NCBI RefSeq assembly: GCF_022760755.1
Contig: NZ_JAIVFP010000001.1
Location: 3,886,001-3,950,000 of the forward strand
Source: Candidatus Rhodoblastus alkanivorans
GTDB lineage: Bacteria; Pseudomonadota; Alphaproteobacteria; Rhizobiales; Beijerinckiaceae
Length of the DNA stretch: 64,000 nt
Reading direction: 5' to 3'
The position numbers were made by a program, and so were the translations under genes. Positions 28,461-38,139 of this stretch are shown one piece after another (the first letter of the stretch is position 1; each line of letters starts with the position of its first letter). The notes under the pieces are model-generated. The model worked only from the letters and a program-made list of their open reading frames with translations. It ran no database searches and had not been told where the DNA came from.

Positions 28461-28936
28461 CGCGGCGTCCTTTGCGAAAAGCCGGCGCCAGGGATGAGAA
28501 GACGGCCTTTCGGGAGGGAAGGCCGCGGCGTCATTCTTCATTCCTGGCGCCCGCCTGTTTCCCGCAATCCGACCGCGCCGCGCCCTCGCGCCCGACACGC
28601 CTCCCGATGCGCCTTGGGAAACCAACTGGCGGCGGCGGATTTTTTCCTCTAGAACAGGCCAATGGAACCGCATGGGCGCGACGTCGTGTCCATGCGAGGG
28701 TGTGCTTGGGTTCAATTGCCGACGCAAAGCGCGGCTGCGCGGCCTGATTTTCGCCGTCAGGCGCCGTTACCACGCAACCGGCGGACGGCGCGGCGCAAAA
28801 CACGCGGCTCAATGCCTTCGGGATGAACCAACGGAATTTCAACGCTCTCGTCCTAAATATCGGAGATTGCGCCGCATCCAGGCTTGGCCGCGATGAGAAC
28901 TGGCCGCGATGAGAAAAGGCGCTCACGGAAAGCACA
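28461..28936. other. Intergenic interval without a recognisable gene
   Basis: About 475 bases. Open frames exist on both strands, but they are low-complexity Arg/Pro/Ala products typical of GC-rich non-coding frames. GGAAC-N16-CGTG at 28664-28688 is one base off an EcfG promoter but has no gene close downstream. I see no RNA gene. Confidence 0.5.
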
Positions 28937-29623
28937 ATGTTTGTTGAAACGATTAAACCCCTGATCGCGCAGCACGGCTATCTGGCGGTTTTCTGCATCG
29001 TGGCGTTGGAGAGCGCCGGCGTTCCCCTCCCCGGCGAAACGGCTTTGGTTCTGGCCGCAATGTTCGCGGGCGCGACTGGCCTGCTCGACATCAAGCTGGT
29101 CATCGCGCTGGCGGCGCTGGGCGCCATTCTCGGCGACAATGTCGGCTTTTGGGCCGGACGCCGTTTCGGCCTGCCGCTGCTGCTGAAGCACGGCGGCAGG
29201 CTCGGCCTCTCCGACGACAGGATCAAGCTCGGCCAATATCTTTTCGACAATCACGGCGCGAAAATCGTCTTTTTCGGCCGTTTCATCGCACTTTTGAGGA
29301 TTTTCGCGGCTTTCCTCGCCGGCGTGAACCGCTATGGCTGGGGCCAGTTCCTCTTCTACAACGCCACCGGCGGGGTGGTCTGGGCGGCGATCTTCGGCCT
29401 CGGCGGCTATGCCTTCGGCGACGCTTTCGAGCGGGTCGCGGGACCTTTGGGCAAGATCACGCTTGTGCTCATCGTCCTCGGCGTCGCCATCGGCTGGTGG
29501 CTGATCCATACCCAGGAAAAAAAGCTGATCGCGCGCGCCGTCGCCGCTTATCCGGGGCCCTTGCGCGACGCCGAGCGGAAACGCGCGCGCCCGGCGCCGA
29601 TCCGCGAACGCGCCGGCGAGTGA
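28937..29623 (+). CDS. DedA family membrane protein
   Basis: A 228-residue integral membrane protein with the DedA signatures ESAGVPLPGETALVLAAMFAG-like N-terminal segment, GDNVGFWAGRRFG and FFGRFIALLRIFAAFLAG. DedA proteins are half-transporters linked to undecaprenyl-phosphate or phospholipid recycling and envelope homeostasis. The basic C-terminal tail is cytoplasmic. It stands alone upstream of the cbb3 locus. Confidence 0.9.
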   Translation: MFVETIKPLIAQHGYLAVFCIVALESAGVPLPGETALVLAAMFAGATGLLDIKLVIALAALGAILGDNVGFWAGRRFGLPLLLKHGGRLGLSDDRIKLGQYLFDNHGAKIVFFGRFIALLRIFAAFLAGVNRYGWGQFLFYNATGGVVWAAIFGLGGYAFGDAFERVAGPLGKITLVLIVLGVAIGWWLIHTQEKKLIARAVAAYPGPLRDAERKRARPAPIRERAGE

Positions 29624-29879
29624 CCGCCGGATTCGCCCCGTCGCGCGGTTCGTACGCCAATCGCATCGGCGCAGCGCCCTGCCGAAGCCCCCGAAATTGA
29701 CATAAACGCCGTGCGCGAACGCCGCGCGCGCCCGAGGCGCCATCGAATCATGGCGCCGGCGCGGCGAAAGCTAGCGCCGCGCGCGGAGCGCGGCGAATGG
29801 TCGCGTTGACGCGAGTTTGAACCTCTGGCCTATCGCGCGACTGCGAATTTCAAGCTATTGAGACGGTCAGGCGCTTCAT

Positions 29880-29893
29880 TTGACTTGAGTCAA
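29880..29893 (+). promoter_or_regulatory. FixK/FNR-type box upstream of ccoN
   Basis: TTGAC-TTGA-GTCAA is an exact match to the FixK/FNR consensus TTGA(T/C)-N4-(G/A)TCAA. It is 87 bases before the ccoN ATG. CCTAAT (29925-29930) is the best -10-like hexamer. Low-oxygen activation of the cbb3 operon by a FixK/FnrN-type regulator is expected. The 250 bases between dedA and this box show nothing else. Confidence 0.85.
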
Positions 29894-29979
29894 TGAAAGC
29901 TTTGACAGGGCGGGCAAAGGTCCGCCTAATGACGGGCCAGCGCGTCCGGGCGCGGACGCGACTTCATTGGGGCGAAAAC

Positions 29980-31653
29980 ATGGCGCAAACAAGTTCGATA
30001 TCCACAGCGTCGCCATCCGGCGATAAGCACATGACGATCGGCGAATTGCTGGGTATCGTCCTTTCCTTCGCCGGCGCCTTCCTGGCGCTGTTCATCGCAT
30101 CGAGGGCCTATACGGCCGGCTATGCGTTCCATATGTTCGTGTTCGCGCTTTCCGGCTTCGGCTCGGCCTTCCTGATCTTCAAGCGCTACACGATGCGCCC
30201 GGCCTATGTTCCCCAGGAAATCGACGGCCGGCCGAACTATAATTACGGCCCGGTAAAATTTTCCGCCATCGCCTCGGTGTTCTGGGGCATCGCGGGCTTC
30301 CTCGTCGGCCTCATCATCGCGCTCGAACTGGCCTATCCCGACCTGTCCATGGGCATTCCATGGCTCAACTTCGGCCGCCTGCGCCCGCTGCACACATCGG
30401 CGGTGATTTTCGCCTTCGGCGGCAACGTCCTTATCTCGACCTCGCTTTATGTGGTGCAGCGCACGAGTCGCGCCCGTCTCGCAGGCGTGCTGTCGCCCTG
30501 GTTCGTGGTCCTCGGCTACAACCTGTTCATCGTCATCGCCGGCACGGGCTATCTGCTCGGCATCACCCAGTCCAAGGAATATGCCGAGCCGGAATGGTAC
30601 GCCGACCTGTGGCTGACGATCGTGTGGGTCACCTATCTCCTGGTCTTCCTCGCGACCCTGTGGAAGCGCAAAGAACCCCACATCTATGTCGCCAACTGGT
30701 TCACCCTGGCCTTCATCGTCACGATCGCCATGCTGCACCTCGGCAACAATCCGGCGATCCCGGTCTCGATCTTCTCGCCGAAGTCCTACATCGTCTGGTC
30801 TGGCGTGCAGGATGCGATGTTCCAATGGTGGTACGGCCATAATGCGGTGGGCTTCTTCCTGACCGCCGGCTTCCTGGCCATCATGTATTACTTCGTGCCG
30901 AAGCGCGCCGAGCGCCCGGTCTATTCCTACCGTCTCTCGATCATCCACTTCTGGGCCCTGATCTTCATGTATATCTGGGCCGGTCCGCACCATCTGCACT
31001 ATACGGCTCTGCCGGATTGGGCGCAGACTTTGGGCATGACCTTCTCGATCATGCTGTGGATGCCTTCCTGGGGCGGCATGATCAACGGCCTGATGACGCT
31101 CTCGGGCGCCTGGGACAAGTTGCGCACCGACCCCGTGTTGCGCATGCTGGTCGTGTCCGTCGCCTTCTACGGCATGTCGACCTTCGAAGGTCCGCTCATG
31201 TCGATCAAGGTGGTCAACTCCCTGTCGCATTACACCGACTGGACCATCGGCCACGTTCACTCCGGCGCGCTCGGCTGGGTGGGCTTCGTTTCCTTCGGCG
31301 CCCTGTACTGCTTGATCCCCTGGGTGTTCAACCGCAGGCTCTACTCGCTCAAGCTCGTCAACTGGCACTTCTGGATCGCCACGATCGGGATCGTGCTCTA
31401 CATCACCGCAATGTGGGTGTCCGGCATCCTTCAGGGCCTGATGTGGCGCGCCTATACCGCCAACGGCTTCCTTGAATATTCCTTCATCGAAACCGTCGAG
31501 GCCATGCATCCCTTCTATGTGATCCGCGCGGCGGGCGGCGGCCTGTTCCTCGTCGGCGCGCTGATCATGGCCTTCAACTTTTACAAGACCCTCACCTCGC
31601 CCGAAGAAGCGCCGGTGACGGAAACGAAACCAGCGCTCGCAGCGGCCGAGTGA
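29980..31653 (+). CDS. ccoN: cbb3-type cytochrome c oxidase subunit I
   Basis: A 557-residue, ~12-helix haem-copper oxidase subunit carrying the low-spin haem b and the haem b3-CuB centre. Haem and copper ligands occur in [43 protein letters not shown] and [14 protein letters not shown]. It reduces O2 to water with high affinity. I chose ATG 29980 (GGGGCG upstream) because the longer frame from 29893 would start inside the promoter. First gene of ccoNOQP. Confidence 0.96.
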   Translation: MAQTSSISTASPSGDKHMTIGELLGIVLSFAGAFLALFIASRAYTAGYAFHMFVFALSGFGSAFLIFKRYTMRPAYVPQEIDGRPNYNYGPVKFSAIASVFWGIAGFLVGLIIALELAYPDLSMGIPWLNFGRLRPLHTSAVIFAFGGNVLISTSLYVVQRTSRARLAGVLSPWFVVLGYNLFIVIAGTGYLLGITQSKEYAEPEWYADLWLTIVWVTYLLVFLATLWKRKEPHIYVANWFTLAFIVTIAMLHLGNNPAIPVSIFSPKSYIVWSGVQDAMFQWWYGHNAVGFFLTAGFLAIMYYFVPKRAERPVYSYRLSIIHFWALIFMYIWAGPHHLHYTALPDWAQTLGMTFSIMLWMPSWGGMINGLMTLSGAWDKLRTDPVLRMLVVSVAFYGMSTFEGPLMSIKVVNSLSHYTDWTIGHVHSGALGWVGFVSFGALYCLIPWVFNRRLYSLKLVNWHFWIATIGIVLYITAMWVSGILQGLMWRAYTANGFLEYSFIETVEAMHPFYVIRAAGGGLFLVGALIMAFNFYKTLTSPEEAPVTETKPALAAAE

Positions 31654-31664
31654 GGAGATCGACT

Positions 31665-32402
31665 ATGTCGCTTTGGAACAAACACGCGATCTTCGAAAAG
31701 AACAGCATCGTCCTGCTCGTCGGCATTCTCATTGTCGTCGCCATCGGCGGTCTGGTCGAGATCGGCCCGCTCTTCTACCTGAAGAGCACAATCGAAACGG
31801 TCAGCGGCGTGAGACCTTACACGCCGCTGGAGCTGGCCGGCCGCAACATCTATGTCCGCGAGGGCTGCTATCTCTGCCATTCGCAGATGATTCGCGCCCT
31901 GCGCGACGAGGTCGAGCGCTATGGCCATTATTCGCTGGCCGCGGAATCGAAATATGATCATCCGTTCCAGTGGGGCTCCAAGCGCACGGGGCCCGATCTC
32001 GCCCGCGTCGGCGGCAAATATTCCGACGACTGGCAGCGCGGCCATCTGAACAACCCGCGCTCGGTGGTTCCGGGTTCGGTCATGCCGCGCTACGAGTTCC
32101 TGTCCGAAACGCCGCTCGACTACACCCATATCCAGGAAGACATGAAGGTCCTGGTTGAGGAAGGCGTGCCCTATACGCCCGAGATGATCGCCAAGGCCAA
32201 GGACGACATCAAGGCTCAGTTGAGCCCCGATGATACGACGGCGCTCGCCGCACTCGACAAGCGCTATTCGAAGGCCGTCGCTCACACCAGCCTGGGTGGC
32301 CCGACGACGCCGACGGAACAGGACGCGGTGGTCGCCTATCTGCAAATGCTTGGCACCACGGTCGATTTCAAACTGTTCAACGAAAAGGCCAACTGGCGCT
32401 GA
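31665..32402 (+). CDS. ccoO: cbb3 oxidase mono-haem cytochrome c subunit II
   Basis: A 245-residue protein with an N-terminal membrane helix (about 14-38) and one haem-c motif in REGCYLCHSQMIRALRDE. The haem Met ligand is probably in GSVMPRYEF. It passes electrons from CcoP to CcoN. GAGGAGATC lies before the ATG, 11 bases after ccoN. Length is normal. Confidence 0.96.
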   Translation: MSLWNKHAIFEKNSIVLLVGILIVVAIGGLVEIGPLFYLKSTIETVSGVRPYTPLELAGRNIYVREGCYLCHSQMIRALRDEVERYGHYSLAAESKYDHPFQWGSKRTGPDLARVGGKYSDDWQRGHLNNPRSVVPGSVMPRYEFLSETPLDYTHIQEDMKVLVEEGVPYTPEMIAKAKDDIKAQLSPDDTTALAALDKRYSKAVAHTSLGGPTTPTEQDAVVAYLQMLGTTVDFKLFNEKANWR

Positions 32403-32417
32403 GGCCGAGGAGGCGAC

Positions 32418-32576
32418 ATGGAGCCTGACTATTTCATCGCCATTCTCGGACCACTGAAACTGTTCAGTCTTCTGTCGGTCATAGTCGCTTTCACGGGAGT
32501 CGTCGTGTTCGCGCTGTGGCCGTCGAAGAAGAAAAGCTTCGACGAGGCTGCCCGCCTGCCGCTGAACGAGGATTAA
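32418..32576 (+). CDS. ccoQ: cbb3 oxidase small subunit CcoQ/FixQ
   Basis: A 52-residue protein, MEPDYFIAILGPLKLFSLLS and onward, with one hydrophobic helix (about 16-34) and a basic-then-acidic tail (WPSKKKSFDEAARLPL). It stabilises the CcoNO-CcoP complex. GGAGGCGAC precedes the ATG. It lies 15 bases after ccoO and 3 before ccoP. Confidence 0.93.
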   Translation: MEPDYFIAILGPLKLFSLLSVIVAFTGVVVFALWPSKKKSFDEAARLPLNED

Positions 32577-32579
32577 AAA

Positions 32580-33449
32580 ATGGTTGATCACACGCATCAA
32601 GATATTGACGCGGCCACGGGCACAGCGACCACGGGCCACGAATGGGACGGCATCAAGGAACTCAACACGCCGCTCCCCAAATGGTGGCTCTACGTGCTCT
32701 ACGCCACAATGGTCTGGGCGGTCGGCTACTGGTTTCTCTATCCGGCGATCCCGCTGCCCGGCGGGGCGACTCCCGGCATCCTCGGCTGGAGTTCGCGCGG
32801 CGCGGTCACCATCGATCTGAAGGAGCTTCAGGCCCAGCGCGCCCCGATGGTCGCCCAGCTCAACAAGGATTCGCTGCAGCAGATCGCCGCCGATCCGAAG
32901 CTGGCGCAATTCGCCCGCGCCTATGGCCACTCGGCCTTCGGCGTGAACTGCGCGCCCTGCCACGGCTCCAACGGTCAGGGCTCGAAGGGCTATCCCAACC
33001 TCACCGCCGACCGCTGGCTGTGGGGCGGGACGCTCGATGAGATCAGCGCCACGATCACCCATGGCGCGCGCTATGGCGATCCCGACGGCCACCAGGGCGA
33101 CATGCCAGCCTGGGGCGCCTCGGGCATTCTGAACAAGCAGCAGATCGACGACGTCGCCAATTACGTCTATTCGTTGTCGCACAAGACGACGGCGGACGTC
33201 TCGGCCGGCAAGAAAGTCTTCATGGACAATTGCACGCCCTGCCACGGCGAGAACGCCAAGGGCAATATCCAGATGGGCGCGCCGAACCTGACGACCAAGA
33301 TCTGGCTCTATGGCGGCGACAAGGCCGACCTCATCCAGACCATCACCAATGGTCGCGGCGGCCATATGCCGGCCTGGGGCTCCAAGCTCGATCCGGCGAC
33401 CATCAAGGCCCTGACGGTTTACGTCCACTCGCTGGGCGGCGGCCAATAA
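32580..33449 (+). CDS. ccoP: cbb3 oxidase di-haem cytochrome c subunit III
   Basis: A 289-residue membrane-anchored protein. The N-terminal part has the FixP motif NTPLPKWWLYVLYATMVWAV as membrane segment; two haem-c motifs follow (NCAPCHGSNGQG and NCTPCHGENAKG) with axial Met candidates in GDMPAWG and GHMPAWG. It accepts electrons from soluble cytochrome c. Length and order are typical. Confidence 0.96.
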   Translation: MVDHTHQDIDAATGTATTGHEWDGIKELNTPLPKWWLYVLYATMVWAVGYWFLYPAIPLPGGATPGILGWSSRGAVTIDLKELQAQRAPMVAQLNKDSLQQIAADPKLAQFARAYGHSAFGVNCAPCHGSNGQGSKGYPNLTADRWLWGGTLDEISATITHGARYGDPDGHQGDMPAWGASGILNKQQIDDVANYVYSLSHKTTADVSAGKKVFMDNCTPCHGENAKGNIQMGAPNLTTKIWLYGGDKADLIQTITNGRGGHMPAWGSKLDPATIKALTVYVHSLGGGQ

Positions 33450-33454
33450 TCCTC

Positions 33455-33494
33455 CGCCGGGCGCGGCGCGCCGCAAGGCCGCCCGCGCCCGGCG
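33455..33494 (+). other. Long GC hairpin between ccoP and ccoG
   Basis: Twelve-base perfect stem CGCCGGGCGCGG / CCGCGCCCGGCG (33455-33466 with 33483-33494) with a 16-base loop, six bases after the ccoP stop. There is no T-run, so it is more likely a 3' mRNA-stabilising or partial-attenuation structure than a full terminator. The following ~170 bases to ccoG hold no gene. Confidence 0.65.
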
Positions 33495-33665
33495 TCAGCG
33501 AACGCTATGACAGGTTCCGATCCGGATTTCGCCGACTCCGGCGCAACCGGCGGCCTGCGACAAAACCGCGCGCAAATATCTCGACTCAGACCGCCTCCTT
33601 CGGCTTATAAGGGGCCAACGGCACTGGCGCGCCAAATGCGGCGCGCGCCCTTTCGAGATGGCGAA

Positions 33666-35144
33666 ATGAGCGCAATTCCACAATCGGGTGACAAAAAACC
33701 GGCGCCGGCGGCGTCCGGGTCGGAGGAATTCGCGCTTTACGAGTCCCGCAAGCAGATCTATCCGCAGAGCGTCAGCGGCCGCTTCCGCAACATCAAATGG
33801 ATCCTGCTCGCCGTCGGCATGGCGGTCTATTATTTTCTGCCCTTCGCGCGCTGGAGCCGCGGGCCGGATTTGCCGTCGCAGGCCGTGCTGGTCGATCTGA
33901 CCAACGGTCGGTTCTATTTCTTCGGGATCGAGATCTGGCCTCAGGAAGTCTATTACTTCACCGGTCTCCTCATCCTGGCCGCCTTCACCCTCTTCCTGAT
34001 GAACGCCGTCGCGGGACGCATCTGGTGCGGCTATCTCTGTCCGCAAACCGTCTGGACCGATCTGTTCCTGCTGATCGAGCGCTGGACGCAGGGCGACCGC
34101 CGCGACCGGTTGAAAAAGGCCAAGCAGCCCTGGACGCTCGAAACGATCGCCGAGGCGATCCTGAAACATTCGCTGTGGCTGATGATCGCCTGGTGGACCG
34201 GCGGCGCCTGGGTGCTCTATTTCGCCGACGCCCCGACGCTCGTGAAACAGCTCGCGACCTTCCAGGCGCCCACGACAGCCTATGTCTGGATCATCATCCT
34301 GACCAGCACGACCTATCTGCTGGCGGGCTTCGCCCGCGAACAGGTCTGCCTCTATATGTGCCCCTGGCCGCGCATCCAGGCGGCGCTGACTGACGAATAT
34401 GCCCTCAACGTCACTTATCGGGTGGATCGCGGCGAGCCGCGCGGCTCGGTGAAAAAGGCCAAGGTTCTGCGCGAGGCGGGCAAGCCCGCCGGCGATTGCG
34501 TGGACTGCAACCAGTGCGTCGCCGTTTGCCCGACCGGCGTCGACATTCGCAACGGCCTGGACATGGGCTGCATCCAATGCGGCTTGTGCATCGACGCCTG
34601 CGACAATGTGATGCGCAAAATCAATCGCCCGACCGGCCTCATCGGCTATGACACGGACATCAATGTCCAGCGCCGCGCCGAAGGATTGCCGGCGCTCAAA
34701 GCCCGCATCGTCCGCCCGCGCACGATCATCTATGTGGTGCTGATCTTGGCCGTCGCCTCGGCCATGGGCTTCAAACTGGCGACGCGCGGTAGCCTCGGGG
34801 TGGACGTCATGCACGACCGCAACCCCATTTTCATCAATCTGTCGGACGGGTCGGTTCGCAACGTCTATACAGTGCGCATCCTCAATCCGAAGGGTTACGA
34901 GCGCGAGTTCAATTTGTCGCTCGCCGGCCTGCCCCAGGCCCGGCTCTCGGTGATGGACGAACCCGTCGGCGGCCCCGCGGGCGTGCCGATCGTCGCGCCG
35001 CCCAACCAGACGCTGGAATTGCGCGTCACCGTGACCGCGCCGCCTGACGCGCATTTGCCACAAAGCACGCCCATTCAAATGGTTCTCACCGACGCCAAGA
35101 CCGGTGAAACGGTGAAAAAGAACGACTATTTCAAGGCGCCGTGA
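33666..35144 (+). CDS. ccoG: cbb3 oxidase assembly iron-sulfur protein CcoG/FixG
   Basis: A 492-residue polytopic protein. Cysteine clusters are seen in WCGYLCPQTVW, CLYMCPWPRIQ, CVDCNQCVAVCPTGVDIRNG and CIQCGLCIDACDNVM; the last two form a 2[4Fe-4S] ferredoxin domain. The C-terminal ~110 residues are a periplasmic Ig-like domain. In other bacteria CcoG reduces Cu(II) for delivery to CuB. I chose ATG 33666 over one 53 codons upstream, whose extension is non-conserved. Confidence 0.93.
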   Translation: MSAIPQSGDKKPAPAASGSEEFALYESRKQIYPQSVSGRFRNIKWILLAVGMAVYYFLPFARWSRGPDLPSQAVLVDLTNGRFYFFGIEIWPQEVYYFTGLLILAAFTLFLMNAVAGRIWCGYLCPQTVWTDLFLLIERWTQGDRRDRLKKAKQPWTLETIAEAILKHSLWLMIAWWTGGAWVLYFADAPTLVKQLATFQAPTTAYVWIIILTSTTYLLAGFAREQVCLYMCPWPRIQAALTDEYALNVTYRVDRGEPRGSVKKAKVLREAGKPAGDCVDCNQCVAVCPTGVDIRNGLDMGCIQCGLCIDACDNVMRKINRPTGLIGYDTDINVQRRAEGLPALKARIVRPRTIIYVVLILAVASAMGFKLATRGSLGVDVMHDRNPIFINLSDGSVRNVYTVRILNPKGYEREFNLSLAGLPQARLSVMDEPVGGPAGVPIVAPPNQTLELRVTVTAPPDAHLPQSTPIQMVLTDAKTGETVKKNDYFKAP

Positions 35145-35173
35145 CGGCGCGGCAGCGGGATCGAGGTGAAAGG

Positions 35174-35680
35174 ATGATTAGGGAAGAAAGCGACTACCGG
35201 CCGTCCGGGCGACCACTTAACGCGCGGACGGTGCTTCTGATCATCCTCGCCTTTTTTGGAATCATCCTGGGGGTGAATTTCATCATGGCGACTTTCGCCG
35301 TGAAAACCTTCAGCGGGCTCGACGCCAACGATCCTTACGACACCGGGCTCGCCTACAACAAGGAGATCGCCGCCGCCAAGGCTCAAGGCCTGCTGGGCTG
35401 GACGGTCGATCTCACCCGCGCCAACGATTCCGGCGCGACCCAGATCACGGTGAGCGTCAGGGACAAGGCGGGCAAGCCGGTGGAGGGACTCGACGCCTCG
35501 CTCGATTTCTATTTCCCGGCGACGCGCAAGTTCGACCGCACCGTCCCCGCGAGCCCGATCGCGGAAGGCGTCTATTCCGGCGCCGCAGCTCTGCGGCCGG
35601 GGCGGTGGGACCTCCAACTGACCCTCAGCCGCGCCGGAAAGCGCATGTTCCGCTCGCGCAATTCCTTCATCGTCGAATAA
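35174..35680 (+). CDS. ccoH: cbb3 oxidase assembly protein CcoH/FixH
   Basis: A 168-residue protein with one N-terminal membrane helix (about 20-40, TVLLIILAFFGIILGVNFIM) and a periplasmic beta-rich domain typical of FixH (FAVKTFSGLDANDPYDTGLAYN). It is needed for late assembly of the cbb3 complex. GAGGTGAAAGG precedes the ATG. It sits between ccoG and ccoI as in rhizobia. Confidence 0.92.
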   Translation: MIREESDYRPSGRPLNARTVLLIILAFFGIILGVNFIMATFAVKTFSGLDANDPYDTGLAYNKEIAAAKAQGLLGWTVDLTRANDSGATQITVSVRDKAGKPVEGLDASLDFYFPATRKFDRTVPASPIAEGVYSGAAALRPGRWDLQLTLSRAGKRMFRSRNSFIVE

Positions 35681-35681
35681 T

Positions 35682-37952
35682 ATGGCCGCGCCCGATTATT
35701 CGCATTTCGTCAAGACCGATGCGGACGGGCGGTCGCGGATCGACCTCGCCATCGACGGCATCACTTGCGCCGCCTGCCTCGGCGACATCGAGACGGCGAT
35801 GAAGCGCCTGCCCGGCGTGATGACGGCGCGGCTCAATCTCACCAGCCATCGCCTGGCGGTGACCTTCGACGCCGCCACGACCGAGGCCGGCGCCCTGACC
35901 AGCGCGCTGGAGGCGATCGGTTATCGCGCCTATCCGTTCGAGCAGCGCAAAGTCGAGGCCGACGAGGCGGCGCGCTTCCACCTGCTGCTGAAATGCCTCG
36001 GCGTCGCCGTTTTCGCGGCCATGAACATCATGCTGCTGTCGATTTCGATCTGGTCCGGCGAAGGCGCGTCGATGTCGCCCGAGACGCTCGACTTCTTCCA
36101 CTTCATCTCGGCGCTGATCGCTTTGCCGGCGGCGGCCTATGCCGGCCAGCCCTTTTACGTCAGCGCCTGGACATCCCTGCGCCAGGGCCGGCTCAACATG
36201 GACGTGCCGGTGACCATCGGCGTTTTCCTCGCTTTGGCGCTGTCGGTCTATGAAACCCAGCATCATGCGCAGCACGCCTATTTCGATTCCGCGATCATGC
36301 TGCTCGCTTTCCTCCTCGCCGGCCGGGTCATGGACCAGGCCATGCGCCGCAAGACCCGGGCGGCGGCGGGCAATCTCGCGGCGCTCAAGGGCGAGAACGC
36401 TCTGCGTTTCGCGCCGGGCGCGGGCGACGACGAGGACCATCTGGCGCTTACGCCGGTCGCCGCGCTCACCGAGGGCGACCGCGTCCTGATCCGCGCCGGC
36501 GAGCGGGTTCCGGCCGACGGCGCGATCGAGCGCGGCGCGAGTTCGGTCGACGAAAGCGCGATCACCGGCGAGACCCTCGGCAAGCCCGTGAAAGTCGGCG
36601 ACAATATCTACGCCGGCTCGATCAATGGCGACGGCGCGCTCATCCTGCGAGTGACGGCAGCGGGGCACGCCGCTTTGATCGACGAGGCGGCGCGGCTGAT
36701 CGACGCCGCCAGCGCCGCGCGTTCCGGCTATGTCCGGCTCGCCGACCGAGTGTCGCAACTCTATGCCCCCGTCGTCCATATCGCGGCGCTGGGGACTGGC
36801 CTCGCGTGGTGGCTCCTTCTCGGCGCCAGCGTCCACGACGCCCTGGTCATCGGCATTTCCGTCCTCATCATCACCTGCCCCTGCGCGCTGGCGCTCGCCG
36901 TCCCCGCCGTGCAGGCCATGGCGTCGGGCGCCTTTTTCCGCGCCGGTCTGTTCCTCAACGACGCGACCGGGCTTGAAAAGCTCGGCGAGGTCAATTCCAT
37001 CGTTTTCGACAAGACCGGCACCCTCACCCTGCCCGAGCCGCGCGTCGCCAATGCCGGCGAAATCGCGCCCGATCTGCTCGAACTGGCCGGCCGCCTCGCC
37101 CATTCCTCTAGCCATCCTCTGGCGCTTGCCCTCGCCCGCTCGGCGCGGGCCGCCGCGCCATTGCCCGACGCGCGCGAGACGCCGGGCATGGGCGTGGCCG
37201 CGCCTTTCGGCGGCGGCGAGGCCCGGCTCGGCTCGGCCGCGTTCTGCGACGTGGAGCAGCCGGCGGGCGAAGCCGACGCCAGCGCCATTTTCATCCGCGC
37301 CGGCGAACGCTGGGCGCGGCTCCTGATCCGGCAGACGCTCCGCCCCGACGCGGCGAAAGTTCTTTCCTACCTGCGCGACAGCGGGCTGAACATTGCGATG
37401 CTTTCGGGCGACCGGCCCGAGGCGGCGGCGCCGATCGCGCGCGAACTGAAAATCGAAAGCTGGCGCGGCGGCCTGAAGCCCGCCGACAAGATCGCCTTCA
37501 TCCAGGACTGGACCGCCCGCGGCGCGAAAGTCCTGATGGTCGGAGACGGACTGAACGACGCCCCGGCCCTTGCCGCCGCCTATGCGTCGATCTCGCCGAT
37601 CGACGCCGTCCATCTCACCCAGACGCAGGCCGACGCCGTTTTCCTCGGCGAGCGGCTCGCGCCGGTGGCGGCGGCGATCGCCATCGCCCGGCGCGCGCGC
37701 GGCCTGATGCGGCAGAATCTGGCGTTCGCCATCGGCTATAATCTCCTGGCCGTGCCCGTCGCCATGTCTGGCCATGCGACGCCTCTGTTCGCCGCGCTCG
37801 CCATGTCGGCCTCATCGATTGTCGTCACCCTCAACGCCTTGCGCTTGCGCGGGCCGGGCAAAGGCGTCACTCTCCTCCTGCGGGAGGCGAAGGGATCGGC
37901 CGGCGATCCGGCGCGCAGAGCCAATGTCCACCAGCCGGCGGCGGCGCCTTAG
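35682..37952 (+). CDS. ccoI: Cu+-translocating P1B-ATPase CcoI/FixI
   Basis: A 756-residue P-type ATPase. An N-terminal metal-binding domain carries CAAC (DGITCAACLGDIE). The membrane CPC motif is in ITCPCALALAVPA, phosphorylation site in FDKTGTLTLP and hinge in GDGLNDAPAL. It exports Cu(I) to the periplasm for the CuB site of CcoN rather than for detoxification, judged by its place in ccoGHIS. The ATG follows the ccoH stop by one base. Confidence 0.95.
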   Translation: MAAPDYSHFVKTDADGRSRIDLAIDGITCAACLGDIETAMKRLPGVMTARLNLTSHRLAVTFDAATTEAGALTSALEAIGYRAYPFEQRKVEADEAARFHLLLKCLGVAVFAAMNIMLLSISIWSGEGASMSPETLDFFHFISALIALPAAAYAGQPFYVSAWTSLRQGRLNMDVPVTIGVFLALALSVYETQHHAQHAYFDSAIMLLAFLLAGRVMDQAMRRKTRAAAGNLAALKGENALRFAPGAGDDEDHLALTPVAALTEGDRVLIRAGERVPADGAIERGASSVDESAITGETLGKPVKVGDNIYAGSINGDGALILRVTAAGHAALIDEAARLIDAASAARSGYVRLADRVSQLYAPVVHIAALGTGLAWWLLLGASVHDALVIGISVLIITCPCALALAVPAVQAMASGAFFRAGLFLNDATGLEKLGEVNSIVFDKTGTLTLPEPRVANAGEIAPDLLELAGRLAHSSSHPLALALARSARAAAPLPDARETPGMGVAAPFGGGEARLGSAAFCDVEQPAGEADASAIFIRAGERWARLLIRQTLRPDAAKVLSYLRDSGLNIAMLSGDRPEAAAPIARELKIESWRGGLKPADKIAFIQDWTARGAKVLMVGDGLNDAPALAAAYASISPIDAVHLTQTQADAVFLGERLAPVAAAIAIARRARGLMRQNLAFAIGYNLLAVPVAMSGHATPLFAALAMSASSIVVTLNALRLRGPGKGVTLLLREAKGSAGDPARRANVHQPAAAP

Positions 37953-37986
37953 GCCTGAGCCGACCGGTTCTCAGCGGAACGATGCG

Positions 37987-38139
37987 ATGAATGTTCTGGT
38001 TTTTCTCATTCCCGCCGCCATCGGCCTGGGCCTGATCGGTCTTTACGGCCTGTTCTGGTCGCTCAAATCGGGACAATATGAGGATCTCGAAGGCGCCGCC
38101 TATCGAATCCTTCAAGACGACGACATCGAGAAGAAATGA
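37987..38139 (+). CDS. ccoS: cbb3 oxidase maturation protein CcoS/FixS
   Basis: A 50-residue single-helix membrane protein (MNVLVFLIPAAIGLGLIGLY, then GLFWSLKSGQYEDLEGAA) with the FixS hallmark SGQYEDLEG after the helix. It is required for cofactor insertion into CcoN. Its stop overlaps the start of the following MFS gene (ATGA). Confidence 0.94.
   Translation: MNVLVFLIPAAIGLGLIGLYGLFWSLKSGQYEDLEGAAYRILQDDDIEKK

Noticed and set aside
28664-28688. GGAAC-N16-CGTG resembling an EcfG promoter
   Set aside because: The -10 is CGTG rather than CGTT, and the nearest gene (dedA) starts ~250 bases downstream.
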